Source: CAZCBJ01 sp964496705 (GTDB lineage Bacteria > Chloroflexota > Anaerolineae > Anaerolineales > Anaerolineaceae). Taken from it: a stretch of 53,192 nt of DNA. The translations under genes and the position numbers were made by a program. The notes beneath the pieces are model-generated. The model saw only the letters and a list, made by a program, of their open reading frames with translations, was not told the origin of the DNA and made no database searches. The stretch's first letter is position 1; each line of letters starts with the position of its first letter. The stretch is taken from the NCBI GenBank assembly GCA_964496705.1, contig CAZCBJ010000004.1:1-53192 (forward strand), in the 5' to 3' direction. Shown here piece after piece: positions 34,403 through 43,815 of the stretch.

Positions 34403-35521
34403 TTATAATTCCATTCGATAAGTACGATGCCGTTTATGCCACTTCGTTCCCATGGTTTGCATATCAGAATGGCTGCGAAAATTGCGTTCATCGACCTGCA
34501 TAATTTCAAGGCGTTGGAATCTGGATTTACGTAAGGTGGAGTCCAATTCACCATACAGTAGGGCATTGGAACCTAGGCCTTGATAATTCGGGAGTATACC
34601 GATGCCATTCATATCAAGAACCGGGGTGCGTTTCATCTCTCGTAAAATGTGCAGCCATCCTAATGGCCACAGACTCCCTTTACATTTTTGGATGGCCAAT
34701 GATATGTCTGGAAAAGCAAGCATAAAGCCTGCAATTTCCTCACCGCTCATGATCACACGGACATATTTTGGATCCACAACACTGATAAAATTTCGCGCTT
34801 GCAGATCGAATTCTTCAGGCGTGGATGGGTAAAATCCTAGATTGTGTTGAAAGGATTGTTGGTGTACATATTCCACCTTGGGAATCCATTCCAACATTTC
34901 TTTCTTGGAAGCGAATGTCTTGATCCAGAAATTATGCCTTGTCTTCACCTTCTCAATGATTTCATGCAACCTTTCGGGAAAAACGGCTGATCGGTCGATA
35001 TACCCCGACAGATGATCTGTTTCTTTTGTGAAGCCGACATCGGTTAGAAAATGATCGTAATAACGTGGATTGTAGATCATACCCAAGGCAGGCATGTATT
35101 CAAAACCTTCCACCAATGTGCCAACTGCATTGGAACGAAGAAAACCTTTGGGTCCCAAAATAAGCTTGACATCATGCCGCTTAAACCAATCGAATGCAGC
35201 TGAAAACAAATTTCTGAACACCTGAATATCTTCGATACCTTCCAAATAGTAAAAAAAACCGATTTGTTGATGATGATGCTCGCAATAGTTTTCATTCTTA
35301 AGAACTGCCACCCGTCCGACAATTTTGCCTTTGTCTTCTGCTATAAAAAATTCTGCGTCCGAATGTTTGTAAAATGGATGTTTCTTTCGATTCATCACCA
35401 GTTCCATTTCCTCTCGCATAGCGGGCACATAATTGGCGTCATTCTTATATAGCTCAAACGGAAAATTGATGAAAAGCCCTCGGTCGCGAGGTTTTTCGCA
35501 ATTAATGGTTCGGATATTCAT
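34403..35521 (-). CDS. GNAT-fold acyltransferase (YghO-like)
   Basis: A 372-residue protein of the GNAT superfamily. A probable acetyltransferase motif is near the C-terminus (VLDMNGIGILPNYQGLGSNALLYGEL, like the acetyl-CoA pyrophosphate loop Q/RxxGxG/A), and a second related domain occupies the N-terminal half (FFIAEDKGKIVGRVAVL). It resembles E. coli YghO, whose function is unknown. Last gene of the seven-gene leftward operon, 5 bp after pyk. The substrate is unknown. Confidence 0.75.
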   Translation of the reverse strand: MNIRTINCEKPRDRGLFINFPFELYKNDANYVPAMREEMELVMNRKKHPFYKHSDAEFFIAEDKGKIVGRVAVLKNENYCEHHHQQIGFFYYLEGIEDIQVFRNLFSAAFDWFKRHDVKLILGPKGFLRSNAVGTLVEGFEYMPALGMIYNPRYYDHFLTDVGFTKETDHLSGYIDRSAVFPERLHEIIEKVKTRHNFWIKTFASKKEMLEWIPKVEYVHQQSFQHNLGFYPSTPEEFDLQARNFISVVDPKYVRVIMSGEEIAGFMLAFPDISLAIQKCKGSLWPLGWLHILREMKRTPVLDMNGIGILPNYQGLGSNALLYGELDSTLRKSRFQRLEIMQVDERNFRSHSDMQTMGTKWHKRHRTYRMEL

Positions 35522-35526
35522 TTCAC

Positions 35527-36975
35527 TTAAATCCTTTTACCGATAGTATGCAAAAAAGCAAAGTTTGGTGGGCGCATTGCACCGACAGGTAATGATGATA
35601 ATAAAACGATTTGTTGTCCGTTTTGGATCGATTGTGATTCGAGCAGGTTCGATTCAACGGACTGAATCATATCCTCCACAGAATAACAACAAGGAATGTG
35701 ATATGGTGTTACACCCCAGTACATTCCAAGCCGCCTGTATGTAGATTCCTCGGGGGTGAAAGCCTGGATTGGAACCTGAGGGCGAGCTTTAGACATTAAT
35801 AACGCTGTTTTCCCAGATCGGGTAAAGACGACAATCGCTGCGACATTTCGGTCTTGAGCTAATTCGCGGGCTGCGCGGGTCATGGATACTGCGTCATCTT
35901 GCGTGGGGGCATCTGAAATGGTTCCACAGAAACCCCAATCGCCCGAATTTTTTTCAGCTTCTTCGACAATATTGGCCATCATGATAATACTTTCCAGCGG
36001 GTATTCTCCAGAAGCGGTTTCACCCGAGAGCATAACTGCATCAGTGCCATCAAATACTGCATTGGCAACATCGGAAGCCTCGGCGCGAGTTGGCCGTGGA
36101 TTATGGATCATAGAATCTAGCATCTGTGTGGCAGTGATCACGTATTTTGCATGTTGATTCGCGGAACGAATGATTTCCTTTTGCAGGGTAGGCACCACGG
36201 CTGGCGTGGTTTCAACTGCCAGATCACCGCGCGCCACCATAACACCATCAGCAGTTTGGATAATCTCATCAAGACATCCAATTGCTTCGGGTCTTTCCAA
36301 TTTCGCGATGATGGGGAGATCGGCTTGCCCAGGTGAAAGAGTTTTGATGGTGTTTCTAACCAATTCAATGTCCTCAGGTGAGCTTACAAAGGAAATTGCC
36401 AACAGATCAATGCCCAATGATAAGCCAAACTCCAAGTCAGCTCGATCTTTTTCTGTAAAGCCAGGTATCGAAAGCTTGGCTCCGGGCAAGTTAACCCCTT
36501 TATGTGAGCGAAGAAGGCCACCCAAGATAACTCTACATAATAGGTTTTGCTCGGTAACCTCAACGACTTCCAATTCAAGATTGCCGTCGTCCAGCAAAAT
36601 TCGATTCCCCGGATGGACGCATTTTTCAATCTCCGGAACATCCAATGGAATATGAATCAAACCTTCAAGCGCATTTTGCCCCAGCATGGTTGATAACTCA
36701 ACCATCTGACCCGCGGTTAATTCGACACCTGGATAGGGGAGGTCACCAACTCTCAGTTTTGGACCCTGCAAATCTTGCAGGATGGTTATTGGCTTGTCCA
36801 ATTCTTGAGATAGCTCCCGGATCGTAGCGACATGATGGGCATGAGATTCATGCGTTCCATGCGAAAAGTTCAACCTTGCTATATCCAGACCGGCCAGCAT
36901 CATCGAACGCATCATATTCTTTTCCTGACAACTGGGACCTATGGTTGCAATGATTTTTGCTTTTCGACTTGGCAT
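35527..36975 (-). CDS. pyk: Pyruvate kinase
   Basis: A 482-residue enzyme that makes ATP and pyruvate from PEP. Signatures include KIIATIGPSC at the start, RLNFSHGTHE with the phosphate-binding region, IIAKLERPEAI (metal and catalytic Lys/Glu), MVARGDLAVE, and TQMLDSM with ASDVANAVFDGTDAVMLSGETASGEYP. The C-terminal allosteric domain is present (GKTALLMSKARP). It lies 16 bp after the CoA-transferase gene and 5 bp before the GNAT gene in an operon with ornithine genes, an unusual home for pyk. Confidence 0.95.
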   Translation of the reverse strand: MPSRKAKIIATIGPSCQEKNMMRSMMLAGLDIARLNFSHGTHESHAHHVATIRELSQELDKPITILQDLQGPKLRVGDLPYPGVELTAGQMVELSTMLGQNALEGLIHIPLDVPEIEKCVHPGNRILLDDGNLELEVVEVTEQNLLCRVILGGLLRSHKGVNLPGAKLSIPGFTEKDRADLEFGLSLGIDLLAISFVSSPEDIELVRNTIKTLSPGQADLPIIAKLERPEAIGCLDEIIQTADGVMVARGDLAVETTPAVVPTLQKEIIRSANQHAKYVITATQMLDSMIHNPRPTRAEASDVANAVFDGTDAVMLSGETASGEYPLESIIMMANIVEEAEKNSGDWGFCGTISDAPTQDDAVSMTRAARELAQDRNVAAIVVFTRSGKTALLMSKARPQVPIQAFTPEESTYRRLGMYWGVTPYHIPCCYSVEDMIQSVESNLLESQSIQNGQQIVLLSSLPVGAMRPPNFAFLHTIGKRI

Positions 36976-36991
36976 CGCTACATCCCTCCAA

Positions 36992-38305
36992 TCATAAATA
37001 ATTCAATTTGTGTGCATGAAATTTTAACTCATCTCTAAACATAGGGTGCGCAATTGAAATTAACAACTGAGCTCGTTGGCGGATGGATTTTCCGTAAAGA
37101 TCCACGATTCCGTACTCTGTTGCGATGAAATGCACATGGTTACGTGTGGTTACTACACCCGCCCCAGTTTTAAGGTGGAGTACAATCCGGCTGAATATTT
37201 TCCCCTCGCGATTAATAGTGGTGCTGGGCAAGGCGATAATGGGTATGCCTTCTTTGGCGAGTGAAGAACCGTAGATAAAGTCCATTTGACCACCAACACC
37301 GCTGTAAAATGTTGTACCAATACTATCTGAGCACACCTGACCAGTGAGGTCAACTTCAATTGCTGAATTGATTGCCACCATACGATCATTTTGGGCTATG
37401 ACAAAGGGACTATTTACATATTCTGTTCGATGTATTTCTACTAATGGATTATTATTTACCCACTCGTATAATCGCCTGGTACCTAAAAGGAATCCAGCGA
37501 TTATTTTGCCAGGATGAATGCTTTTCCGGGCACCTGTGAGTACACCCGCCTCGACCAAATCAATGACTGTGTCCGAAAACAATTCGGTATGGATCCCCAA
37601 ATCTTTCTTTTCAAACAGGAACTTTAATAGGGCATTTGGAATAGATCCAATTCCCATTTGTAATGTAGCCCCATCTGGAATTAAGGGTGCAATATGGCTC
37701 GCGATTTCGGTGATCACCGGATTTTGTTTCTCTGAAGAAAAATCCAATTCCTTGACTGGATAATCGACAGGGACAATGCAATCAATTTTATCAATATGGA
37801 TACGAGTATCTCCCAGCAAGACGGGCATCTGCTGATTGATTTCAGCAATAACCATCCTGGCCGACTCGGCTGCGGTTATGGTGAGGCCGGCCTCAACACC
37901 GAAGGTACAAAAACCATGATCATCTGGAGGTGATAAATGAACCAATGCTATATCTAATGGAAGCACATCCTTTTTAAATAAAAGTGGTAATTCTGATAAC
38001 AACACCGGGGTGTAATCAGCTCTTCCTTCGTTAACCGCCTGTCTTACATTCGGGCTGATGAAAAGTGAATTCACCCGCAAATGTCCATTCAGTTGAGGCG
38101 ATACATAATCGCTTCCCGTAACGGTTAGTGGTTGATATATGTTTACATTACTAACCTGATCCCCATAAGTTACCAAAGCACCGATGAGTTGCTCGGGTAC
38201 TGAACAATTGCCTGACAGGTATATTTTCTGGTCGGAGCAGATATTTTTTACAGCCTCATCGGCAGTAACAATTTTGGATTTATATTTGGCTTGCCAAAGC
38301 GACAT
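36992..38305 (-). CDS. Acetyl-CoA hydrolase/CoA-transferase family protein
   Basis: A 437-residue class I CoA-transferase of the 4-hydroxybutyrate or acetyl-CoA:acid type. The glycine-rich N-terminal loop is LSGNCSVPEQL, the probable catalytic glutamate is in HTELFSD (about residue 245), and GVGGQMDF with GLP-type segments form the CoA loop. It transfers CoA between short acyl groups, conserving the thioester. The enzyme could move CoA from products of the KorAB-type enzyme to acetate or related acids. It sits 4 bp after rocD and 16 bp before pyk. Confidence 0.87.
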   Translation of the reverse strand: MSLWQAKYKSKIVTADEAVKNICSDQKIYLSGNCSVPEQLIGALVTYGDQVSNVNIYQPLTVTGSDYVSPQLNGHLRVNSLFISPNVRQAVNEGRADYTPVLLSELPLLFKKDVLPLDIALVHLSPPDDHGFCTFGVEAGLTITAAESARMVIAEINQQMPVLLGDTRIHIDKIDCIVPVDYPVKELDFSSEKQNPVITEIASHIAPLIPDGATLQMGIGSIPNALLKFLFEKKDLGIHTELFSDTVIDLVEAGVLTGARKSIHPGKIIAGFLLGTRRLYEWVNNNPLVEIHRTEYVNSPFVIAQNDRMVAINSAIEVDLTGQVCSDSIGTTFYSGVGGQMDFIYGSSLAKEGIPIIALPSTTINREGKIFSRIVLHLKTGAGVVTTRNHVHFIATEYGIVDLYGKSIRQRAQLLISIAHPMFRDELKFHAHKLNYL

Positions 38306-38309
38306 GATT

Positions 38310-39512
38310 TCAAGCCATGGTCAGCACATCATATATTCGCGGGATTGCCCAGTCAATCGACTCTTTATCAATTATTAACGGAGGGGCAAAGCGGATGATG
38401 TTCTGGTGAGTTTCTTTGGCCAGGATACGTGAGAGCTTCAATTGTTCACAAAATCGCCTTGCGCCTCCAGCTTCAGGCTTCAATTCTACGCCGATTAACA
38501 GGCCTCGTCCACGAATCGATTGAATATGCCGGCTAGGAATTTCCATCAACCGCTCCAGGAAATACCCTCCCTGGATTGCTGCATTTTCGATCAATTTTTC
38601 ATCAACTATCACTTGCAGAGACGCTCTGGCGACAGCAGCAGCGAGTGGATTGCCACCGAAAGTTGATCCGTGCTCGCCTGGTTGATACAGGTCCATAACT
38701 GCAGAGTCGGCCAATACCGCAGACACCGGATAAAAACCACCGGACAATGCTTTTCCGATGATGACCAAATCAGGTCTGACACTTTCGTGGTCACAGGCAA
38801 ATAATTTACCTGTGCGTCCCAGGCCAGTCTGAATTTCGTCTGCCACAAAAAGGACATTATTTTCAGTGCAAATCTGCATAACTTTGTGCAGGTAACCGTC
38901 GGGCGGGATGATCACACCCGCTTCCCCTTGAATGGGTTCGATCAGTACAGCTGCAGTGTTGGCATTGATAGCGTTGCGAATAGAATCAGCGTCACCGTAA
39001 GAAACCGTAGTAAAGCCCGGCGTAAAAGGACCAAAAGCATCCCGATAAAGGGGTTCTGTTGAGAAAGAAATGATTGACAAGGTCCGTCCGTGGAAATTTC
39101 CGTTTGCCACAATAATTTCTGCTTGATATTTTGGCACCCGTTTGATCTGATATGCCCATTTACGCACCAACTTGATCGCGGTTTCCACGGCTTCTGCGCC
39201 ACTGTTCATCGGCAAAGATTTTTCATAACCCGTCAATTGGCTGATTTCTTGGTAGAACAAAGGAAGTTGATCATTTCGAAAGGCGCGAGAGGTGAGGGTC
39301 AATTGGGAAGCCTGCGTTACCAAGGCATCCAAAATTTTCGGGTGCACATGCCCCTGATTCAATGCAGAGTACGCGCTCAGACAATCCAGATACCGGTTTC
39401 CTTCCAAGTCATAAACCCAGATACCTTCTCCTCGAGTAATTACTACATCAAGGGGATGATAATTATTCGCACCGTATTTTTCTTCTAGTTTTATAAATGT
39501 TTCACTCTGCAT
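38310..39512 (-). CDS. rocD: Ornithine--oxo-acid aminotransferase
   Basis: A 400-residue class III PLP aminotransferase converting ornithine and 2-oxoglutarate to glutamate semialdehyde and glutamate. It matches the RocD family across the N-terminus (YGANNYHPLDVVITRGEGIWVYD), at the substrate segment SAYSALNQGHVHP, and at the PLP lysine (IIGKALSGGFYP), with VADEIQTGLGRTG supplying the ring-contacting Asp. The ATG at 39512 has GGGAG upstream and lies one base after the argF stop; a longer frame upstream is only inside argF. Other class III transaminases remain possible. Confidence 0.9.
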   Translation of the reverse strand: MQSETFIKLEEKYGANNYHPLDVVITRGEGIWVYDLEGNRYLDCLSAYSALNQGHVHPKILDALVTQASQLTLTSRAFRNDQLPLFYQEISQLTGYEKSLPMNSGAEAVETAIKLVRKWAYQIKRVPKYQAEIIVANGNFHGRTLSIISFSTEPLYRDAFGPFTPGFTTVSYGDADSIRNAINANTAAVLIEPIQGEAGVIIPPDGYLHKVMQICTENNVLFVADEIQTGLGRTGKLFACDHESVRPDLVIIGKALSGGFYPVSAVLADSAVMDLYQPGEHGSTFGGNPLAAAVARASLQVIVDEKLIENAAIQGGYFLERLMEIPSRHIQSIRGRGLLIGVELKPEAGGARRFCEQLKLSRILAKETHQNIIRFAPPLIIDKESIDWAIPRIYDVLTMA

Positions 39513-39513
39513 T

Positions 39514-40437
39514 TCAATCTCCCAGCAAATGGACAAGGATGGATTTTTGGGCGTGCATTCGATTATGGGCTTGATCAAAAATCACAGAATGAGGCCCATC
39601 AGCAACTTCGTCTGTCAATTCATGGTTGCGGTGTGCAGGCAGGCAGTGCATGACGATCACGTCGGGTTTGGCTTCAGAAACCAATTTGGCGTTGACTTGA
39701 TATGGTGGAAAAACCAGTTCACGATTTTGGGCTTCGCTTTCCTGGCCCATGCTGGTCCAGGTATCCGTATAAATTACATCTGCACCCTTTACTGCGTCAT
39801 GCGGGTTACGCAATTGTTTAATTTTCGATCCACTTTCGCCGGCAAATTTCATACCCAACTGCAGCGCATCCTCTCTCAGATCAAAACCCGCCGGACACGC
39901 AATAGAAAAATTTGCTCCTAATTTTACGCACACATGCAACAGTGATACAGCCACATTGTTGCCATCACCGACATAGGTGATATTAAGCCCCCTTAAATCC
40001 CCCTTTTTTTCATAGATCGTCAACGCATCGGCAAGCCCCTGACAGGGATGGTTATAATCACTTAAGCCATTAATCACTGGAATCGACGCAAATTGCGCAA
40101 GCTGTAAAACATGGTCATGGCTGAATACACGGGCCATAATCGCATTGACATATCCAGATAATACTCGTGCAACATCACCAATCGATTCGCGTTGTCCAAG
40201 CCCGATTTCACTGGGTGAGATGTATAAAGCATCACCACCGAGATGCCGCATGGCCATATCGAAGCTAATCCGTGTTCGGAGACTTGGCTTTTGGAAAATC
40301 ATTGCGAGAACCTTGCCTCTTAATAGCGGCGGGTTTCCACCATTTTGAAATTCCTGTTTCAACCCCACTGCCGAATCCAATAAATTCCGCAACTCACTCG
40401 CAGAATAATCTGCAATTGCTATAAAATCTCTCTTCAT
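39514..40437 (-). CDS. argF: Ornithine carbamoyltransferase
   Basis: A 307-residue carbamoyltransferase (carbamoyl phosphate and ornithine to citrulline and phosphate, or the reverse in ornithine/arginine breakdown). The carbamoyl-phosphate loop is SLRTRISF, HPCQGLADALT is the conserved binding segment, and HCLPAHRNHELTDEV carries the ornithine-specific Cys. Paired with rocD it can supply or consume ornithine, so the direction depends on the rest of the pathway, which is not in the window. It is four bases after the SDR gene. Confidence 0.94.
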   Translation of the reverse strand: MKRDFIAIADYSASELRNLLDSAVGLKQEFQNGGNPPLLRGKVLAMIFQKPSLRTRISFDMAMRHLGGDALYISPSEIGLGQRESIGDVARVLSGYVNAIMARVFSHDHVLQLAQFASIPVINGLSDYNHPCQGLADALTIYEKKGDLRGLNITYVGDGNNVAVSLLHVCVKLGANFSIACPAGFDLREDALQLGMKFAGESGSKIKQLRNPHDAVKGADVIYTDTWTSMGQESEAQNRELVFPPYQVNAKLVSEAKPDVIVMHCLPAHRNHELTDEVADGPHSVIFDQAHNRMHAQKSILVHLLGD

Positions 40438-40440
40438 TAG

Positions 40441-41283
40441 TTATGTTCCTGGTTTTTTTTTTCTTGAAAGTCTACGTTTGGCTTTAGAAATTATTAAGTC
40501 CATAATCGGGTAGGTCAAAACCCCCACCGTTATGGAAAGAATATAATATAGGGTTGCATCAAAACCGGGAGTAATGATGTAAATACCTCGCGCTGCCGAA
40601 TTAAGGATGATATCAGCAGTTTTTTCGGCAGTCATGCTTTTATGGCCGATCAGCTCGTTAGTTACCTCGGGACGAAATGTCATCTCATATTCGTGCTGCG
40701 GTGTGTCTGTGTCGGAAGGGAATACTATGGAAAACTTTATACCCCTTGACTTATATTCAGCACGTATAGTATCAGTCAGGCCCCTCACAGCAAATTTTGC
40801 CGCTCCGTAAGATGAATAACCATACACGCCAAGAAAGCCAGCCACAGACGAAAAATTTATGATATGACCTGAGCCTCGATCTAGCATGGCTGGCAAGAGG
40901 GTTTTTATTGGATAGAGTGTGCCGAAATAATTAACATCCATCATGCTGCGAAATATGTTCGTTTCCTGGTCTTCGAACAAGCCTGGTTGAGCTATGCTTG
41001 CACAGTTAATTAAAATATCTGGCACGCCTCTTTCTTTGATAAAACTGCAAATAATGTCAGTGAGTTGGTTTTCGTTGGAGACATCTGCGACCAGGTAATC
41101 GATCTGTTGCATTTTATTGGCACGAAGAGCATCCATTGTTTTGCATGCTTGCTGTAACAGCTCCTGTCTGCGAGCCAATATGAAAACATGAGCCCCTTTT
41201 TGGATTAAATTTTTCGCCAACGCGAACCCAATACCGCTGCTTCCACCTGTAATGAGAACCAGTTTATTCGTGTAATAACCCAT
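40441..41283 (-). CDS. Short-chain dehydrogenase, 3-ketosphinganine-reductase-like
   Basis: A 280-residue SDR. The cofactor motif is TGGSSGIG (about 13-20), catalysis uses the Ser in NFSSVAG and YxxxK in YSSYGAAKF, and the region after it has FPSDTDTPQ, a hallmark of eukaryotic-type 3-ketodihydrosphingosine reductase (PPDTDTP). Hydrophobic helices near the C-terminus (LYYILSITVGVLTYPIMDLI) suggest membrane association, also as in KDSR. I start at the ATG at 41283, just after the upstream stop. It may act on long-chain 3-keto lipids; a general fatty reductase role is the alternative. Confidence 0.78.
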   Translation of the reverse strand: MGYYTNKLVLITGGSSGIGFALAKNLIQKGAHVFILARRQELLQQACKTMDALRANKMQQIDYLVADVSNENQLTDIICSFIKERGVPDILINCASIAQPGLFEDQETNIFRSMMDVNYFGTLYPIKTLLPAMLDRGSGHIINFSSVAGFLGVYGYSSYGAAKFAVRGLTDTIRAEYKSRGIKFSIVFPSDTDTPQHEYEMTFRPEVTNELIGHKSMTAEKTADIILNSAARGIYIITPGFDATLYYILSITVGVLTYPIMDLIISKAKRRLSRKKKPGT

Positions 41284-41288
41284 CTTGG

Positions 41289-41516
41289 TTAATGACCACA
41301 AGAAGAGCAGGATCTGCCAGAGCAGCCTGCGCATCCCGAAGATTGAGAGGAAGCAGATGATTTGGTGTCGCTATGGGAATACACACGAGATAACGCCCGA
41401 GCAGTTTTATTGCAATGACATTTTGGACAAATAATCGTTGCGTCAGCGTCTTTTATGGGGCGCAGCGCTTCAAATCGTAAATTGCATTGTTTGCAAATGT
41501 ATTCATAGACCGGCAT
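41289..41516 (-). CDS. FmdB-family zinc-ribbon protein
   Basis: A 75-residue protein that starts MPVYEYICKQCNLRFE, the FmdB/CxxC-CxxC zinc-ribbon signature, with the second pair in CPKCHCNK. The last ~20 residues are Ser/Gly/Cys rich (SSGCAGCSGRSCSSCGH), a feature often seen in this family. Its role is unknown. First gene of the seven-gene operon, with GAGGA before its ATG and a near-consensus promoter upstream. Confidence 0.85.
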   Translation of the reverse strand: MPVYEYICKQCNLRFEALRPIKDADATIICPKCHCNKTARALSRVYSHSDTKSSASSQSSGCAGCSGRSCSSCGH

Positions 41517-41537
41517 ATTGGCTAATCCTCTTAAGTG

Positions 41538-41566
41538 ATTATATTGGTTTCGTTTACCACGGTCAA
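41538..41566 (-). promoter_or_regulatory. Promoter of the seven-gene ornithine/pyk operon
   Basis: Minus strand TTGACC (41566-41561), 17-bp spacer, perfect TATAAT (41543-41538), 21 bp before the ATG of the zinc-ribbon gene. Gaps between all seven genes down to 34403 are 16 bp or less with no visible terminator. Confidence 0.75.
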
Positions 41567-41581
41567 GGCAGTTTTTTAATC

Positions 41582-41611
41582 TTGACTATTGGATACATCC
41601 TCTGATATTGT
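41582..41611 (+). promoter_or_regulatory. Putative promoter of the Clp-like gene cluster
   Basis: TTGACT (41582-41587) with TATTGT (41606-41611) 18 bp on, 56 bp before the ATG at 41668 and divergent from the ornithine operon promoter. Confidence 0.4.
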
Positions 41612-41667
41612 TAAGTAGATTTTGGTGGGAATCATTTTATCCATAAATTTCAATTTCGGAGAAATTA

Positions 41668-43815
41668 ATGAGCCAAGAAATTAATCAATTATTATCCACT
41701 GGCGCGCAAAGGATTGTTGAATTGGCCAGGGAAAAAAAGGCCATGCATAATCACTCCTATCTCGGAGCTAATCACTGGATGTTGGCCTTATTAGAACGGC
41801 ACGGCCCTATGCTGCAATCCATGTACAATGAGATTGATGTTGAGAAAGAAAAAGACGTCTGTGAAACACGGCTCAAAAACAACGAATTAGGGATAAATCT
41901 TAAAGAAGAAAAGGTGGCTTCTGAAGCTGCCAAACTAGCAAAAGCAAGGTCCAAGCTTCAAGGTGTGGAACGGGATGTGGCGCTTGTTGTTCTCTCGTAC
42001 GCTGGTTATGTGACTTCCGATGTTCGTTCTAATTCTTCACATTCTGAGGTGGCCAATCCTTTGATTTTAGGCAAAGGTCTGGTCACTCCGACGCTCGACC
42101 AATTCGGTAAGGATTTGACTCGAGCTGCACGAGAAGGAAAAATTCCTCCAATCATCGGGCGTGATGATGAAATACAAGTGGTAATTGAGACGTTATGTCG
42201 ACGCACCAAGAGAAATCCAGTACTGGTTGGACCGGCAGGAGTTGGAAAGACGGCTATTATTGAAGGGTTGGCAAAAAGAATTGTAGAAGGAAATGTGCCA
42301 GCCTTGATGCAAGGGGTGCGGATCATCGCGCTACAACCTTCCACCCTGGTGGCAGGCGCAAATATTGCCGGTGAACTTGAGAAAAGGATGCAAAATGTAA
42401 TCAAAGAAGCCAGTCAAGAAGGTATTTTTCTTTTTATTGACGAAATACATTCCATCATGGGAACGGGTGGAATGATGGGCACATCAGATATGGCCAGCAT
42501 ATTAAAGCCGTCCCTTGCTCGGGGAGAAATAGCTCTGATCGCTGCCACCACTGATGATGAATACCGCAGGTTTATAGAGACCGATTCAGCTTTGGAGAGA
42601 CGTTTTCAGCCGATACGCATTCATGAGCTTTCGCCAGATGAAACATTTCAAGTTTTAATTTCACTGAGAGCGGTTCTGGATAAACAAAATTCCATACAAG
42701 TGGGGGACGAAGTGCTGCGTTGGTTGGTGGATTTCGGCAACCAGTACATGCGCAACCGCCATTTTCCTGATAAAGCAGTGGATCTGCTTGAGCAGTGTTT
42801 TGCACACGCAGTCGCAAACGGAAAGAACACACTGCATCTCGATGATGCTGTTGAAGTAGCCCAGCGCATGATAGGTATGCCTTTAATTCTGGATCAACGC
42901 CTGGATAATCTCAAGAAGGAATTCGAAAACCGCGCCATCTTTTCTGAAGAAATTACCCAGATAATTCTCAATCGGTTGCAAGTCACCATGCGGGGATTAG
43001 ATTTACGGTCAGCCCATCCAAACGCTATCATTCTTCTTAGCGGAGATGCCATCCAACAAAGTGAAACAATCTCTGAAATATTTGCTGAAGCATTGTTTGG
43101 ATCCAGCGACAGGGTGATTGCCATTGATTTGGCTCGATTCACGCATCCAGCTGACATCAACTTATTGGTTGGCTCTCCTCCCGGCTATGTCGGATATAGC
43201 GAGTCGCTGCCTATCCATCGTTTGATCCAAACCCCATGGTCTGTACTTAAATTCGAAAATATTCATGCTTGTTTTCCGACAATTCGGGAGGTGATCTGCC
43301 AGGCACTCGAAAGTGGGTGGCTAACAGACGGCAGAGGAAAACATATCTATTTGAGCGATACCGTGGTGATTCTGACTGCTGAGGTGAATATCCAATCACA
43401 AAGAGGAATCGGGTTTCGTGCGAAAGGAGAGGAGAACACAACCACCGATCTCTACCAAGCCGTCGTGGATGCGATTGGGAATGGATTGGCTGACATGGTG
43501 GACCTGTTTTGGGCTTCATCGATGAGAGTGGGTAATATTGATGGACAATGGCTGCGCGAGAATTTGCTGGAAGATATCTCCCAACGCTATAAAAAACAGG
43601 GAATAGAAATTCAATGGGATGATAGCCTTGTTGATTGGCCGCTCAAGCGTCAAGAATTTCTATTTAGTGAGAAAGTGTGGGAACGTTGGGTGGACCAAGT
43701 GTTAAGCCCCACTGTTATCCCACATCTACCAAAGCATGGCATGCCGGATAAATCGGTAGTCGTTGCCATGCAAGAAGACCAGATATTAATCCAAATCTCC
43801 GAGAAAGGACGATAA
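41668..43815 (+). CDS. Clp/Hsp100 ATPase with degenerate second AAA domain
   Basis: A 715-residue ClpC/ClpA-like protein. An N-domain of the Clp type (about 1-115) leads into D1 with intact Walker A GPAGVGKT (188-195), Walker B LFIDE (255-259) and arginine-finger ALERRF. The second domain has lost its nucleotide motifs: the Walker A site (~457-465) reads LLSGDAIQQS, the Walker B DE is EN (530-531), and the sensor/arginine segment is not recognisable. It keeps GYVGY (506-510) and an IGF tripeptide at 581-583, the ClpP-docking type. No coiled middle domain is seen. Contiguous with the next gene. A pseudo-ATPase second ring is the best reading. Confidence 0.85.
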   Translation: MSQEINQLLSTGAQRIVELAREKKAMHNHSYLGANHWMLALLERHGPMLQSMYNEIDVEKEKDVCETRLKNNELGINLKEEKVASEAAKLAKARSKLQGVERDVALVVLSYAGYVTSDVRSNSSHSEVANPLILGKGLVTPTLDQFGKDLTRAAREGKIPPIIGRDDEIQVVIETLCRRTKRNPVLVGPAGVGKTAIIEGLAKRIVEGNVPALMQGVRIIALQPSTLVAGANIAGELEKRMQNVIKEASQEGIFLFIDEIHSIMGTGGMMGTSDMASILKPSLARGEIALIAATTDDEYRRFIETDSALERRFQPIRIHELSPDETFQVLISLRAVLDKQNSIQVGDEVLRWLVDFGNQYMRNRHFPDKAVDLLEQCFAHAVANGKNTLHLDDAVEVAQRMIGMPLILDQRLDNLKKEFENRAIFSEEITQIILNRLQVTMRGLDLRSAHPNAIILLSGDAIQQSETISEIFAEALFGSSDRVIAIDLARFTHPADINLLVGSPPGYVGYSESLPIHRLIQTPWSVLKFENIHACFPTIREVICQALESGWLTDGRGKHIYLSDTVVILTAEVNIQSQRGIGFRAKGEENTTTDLYQAVVDAIGNGLADMVDLFWASSMRVGNIDGQWLRENLLEDISQRYKKQGIEIQWDDSLVDWPLKRQEFLFSEKVWERWVDQVLSPTVIPHLPKHGMPDKSVVVAMQEDQILIQISEKGR

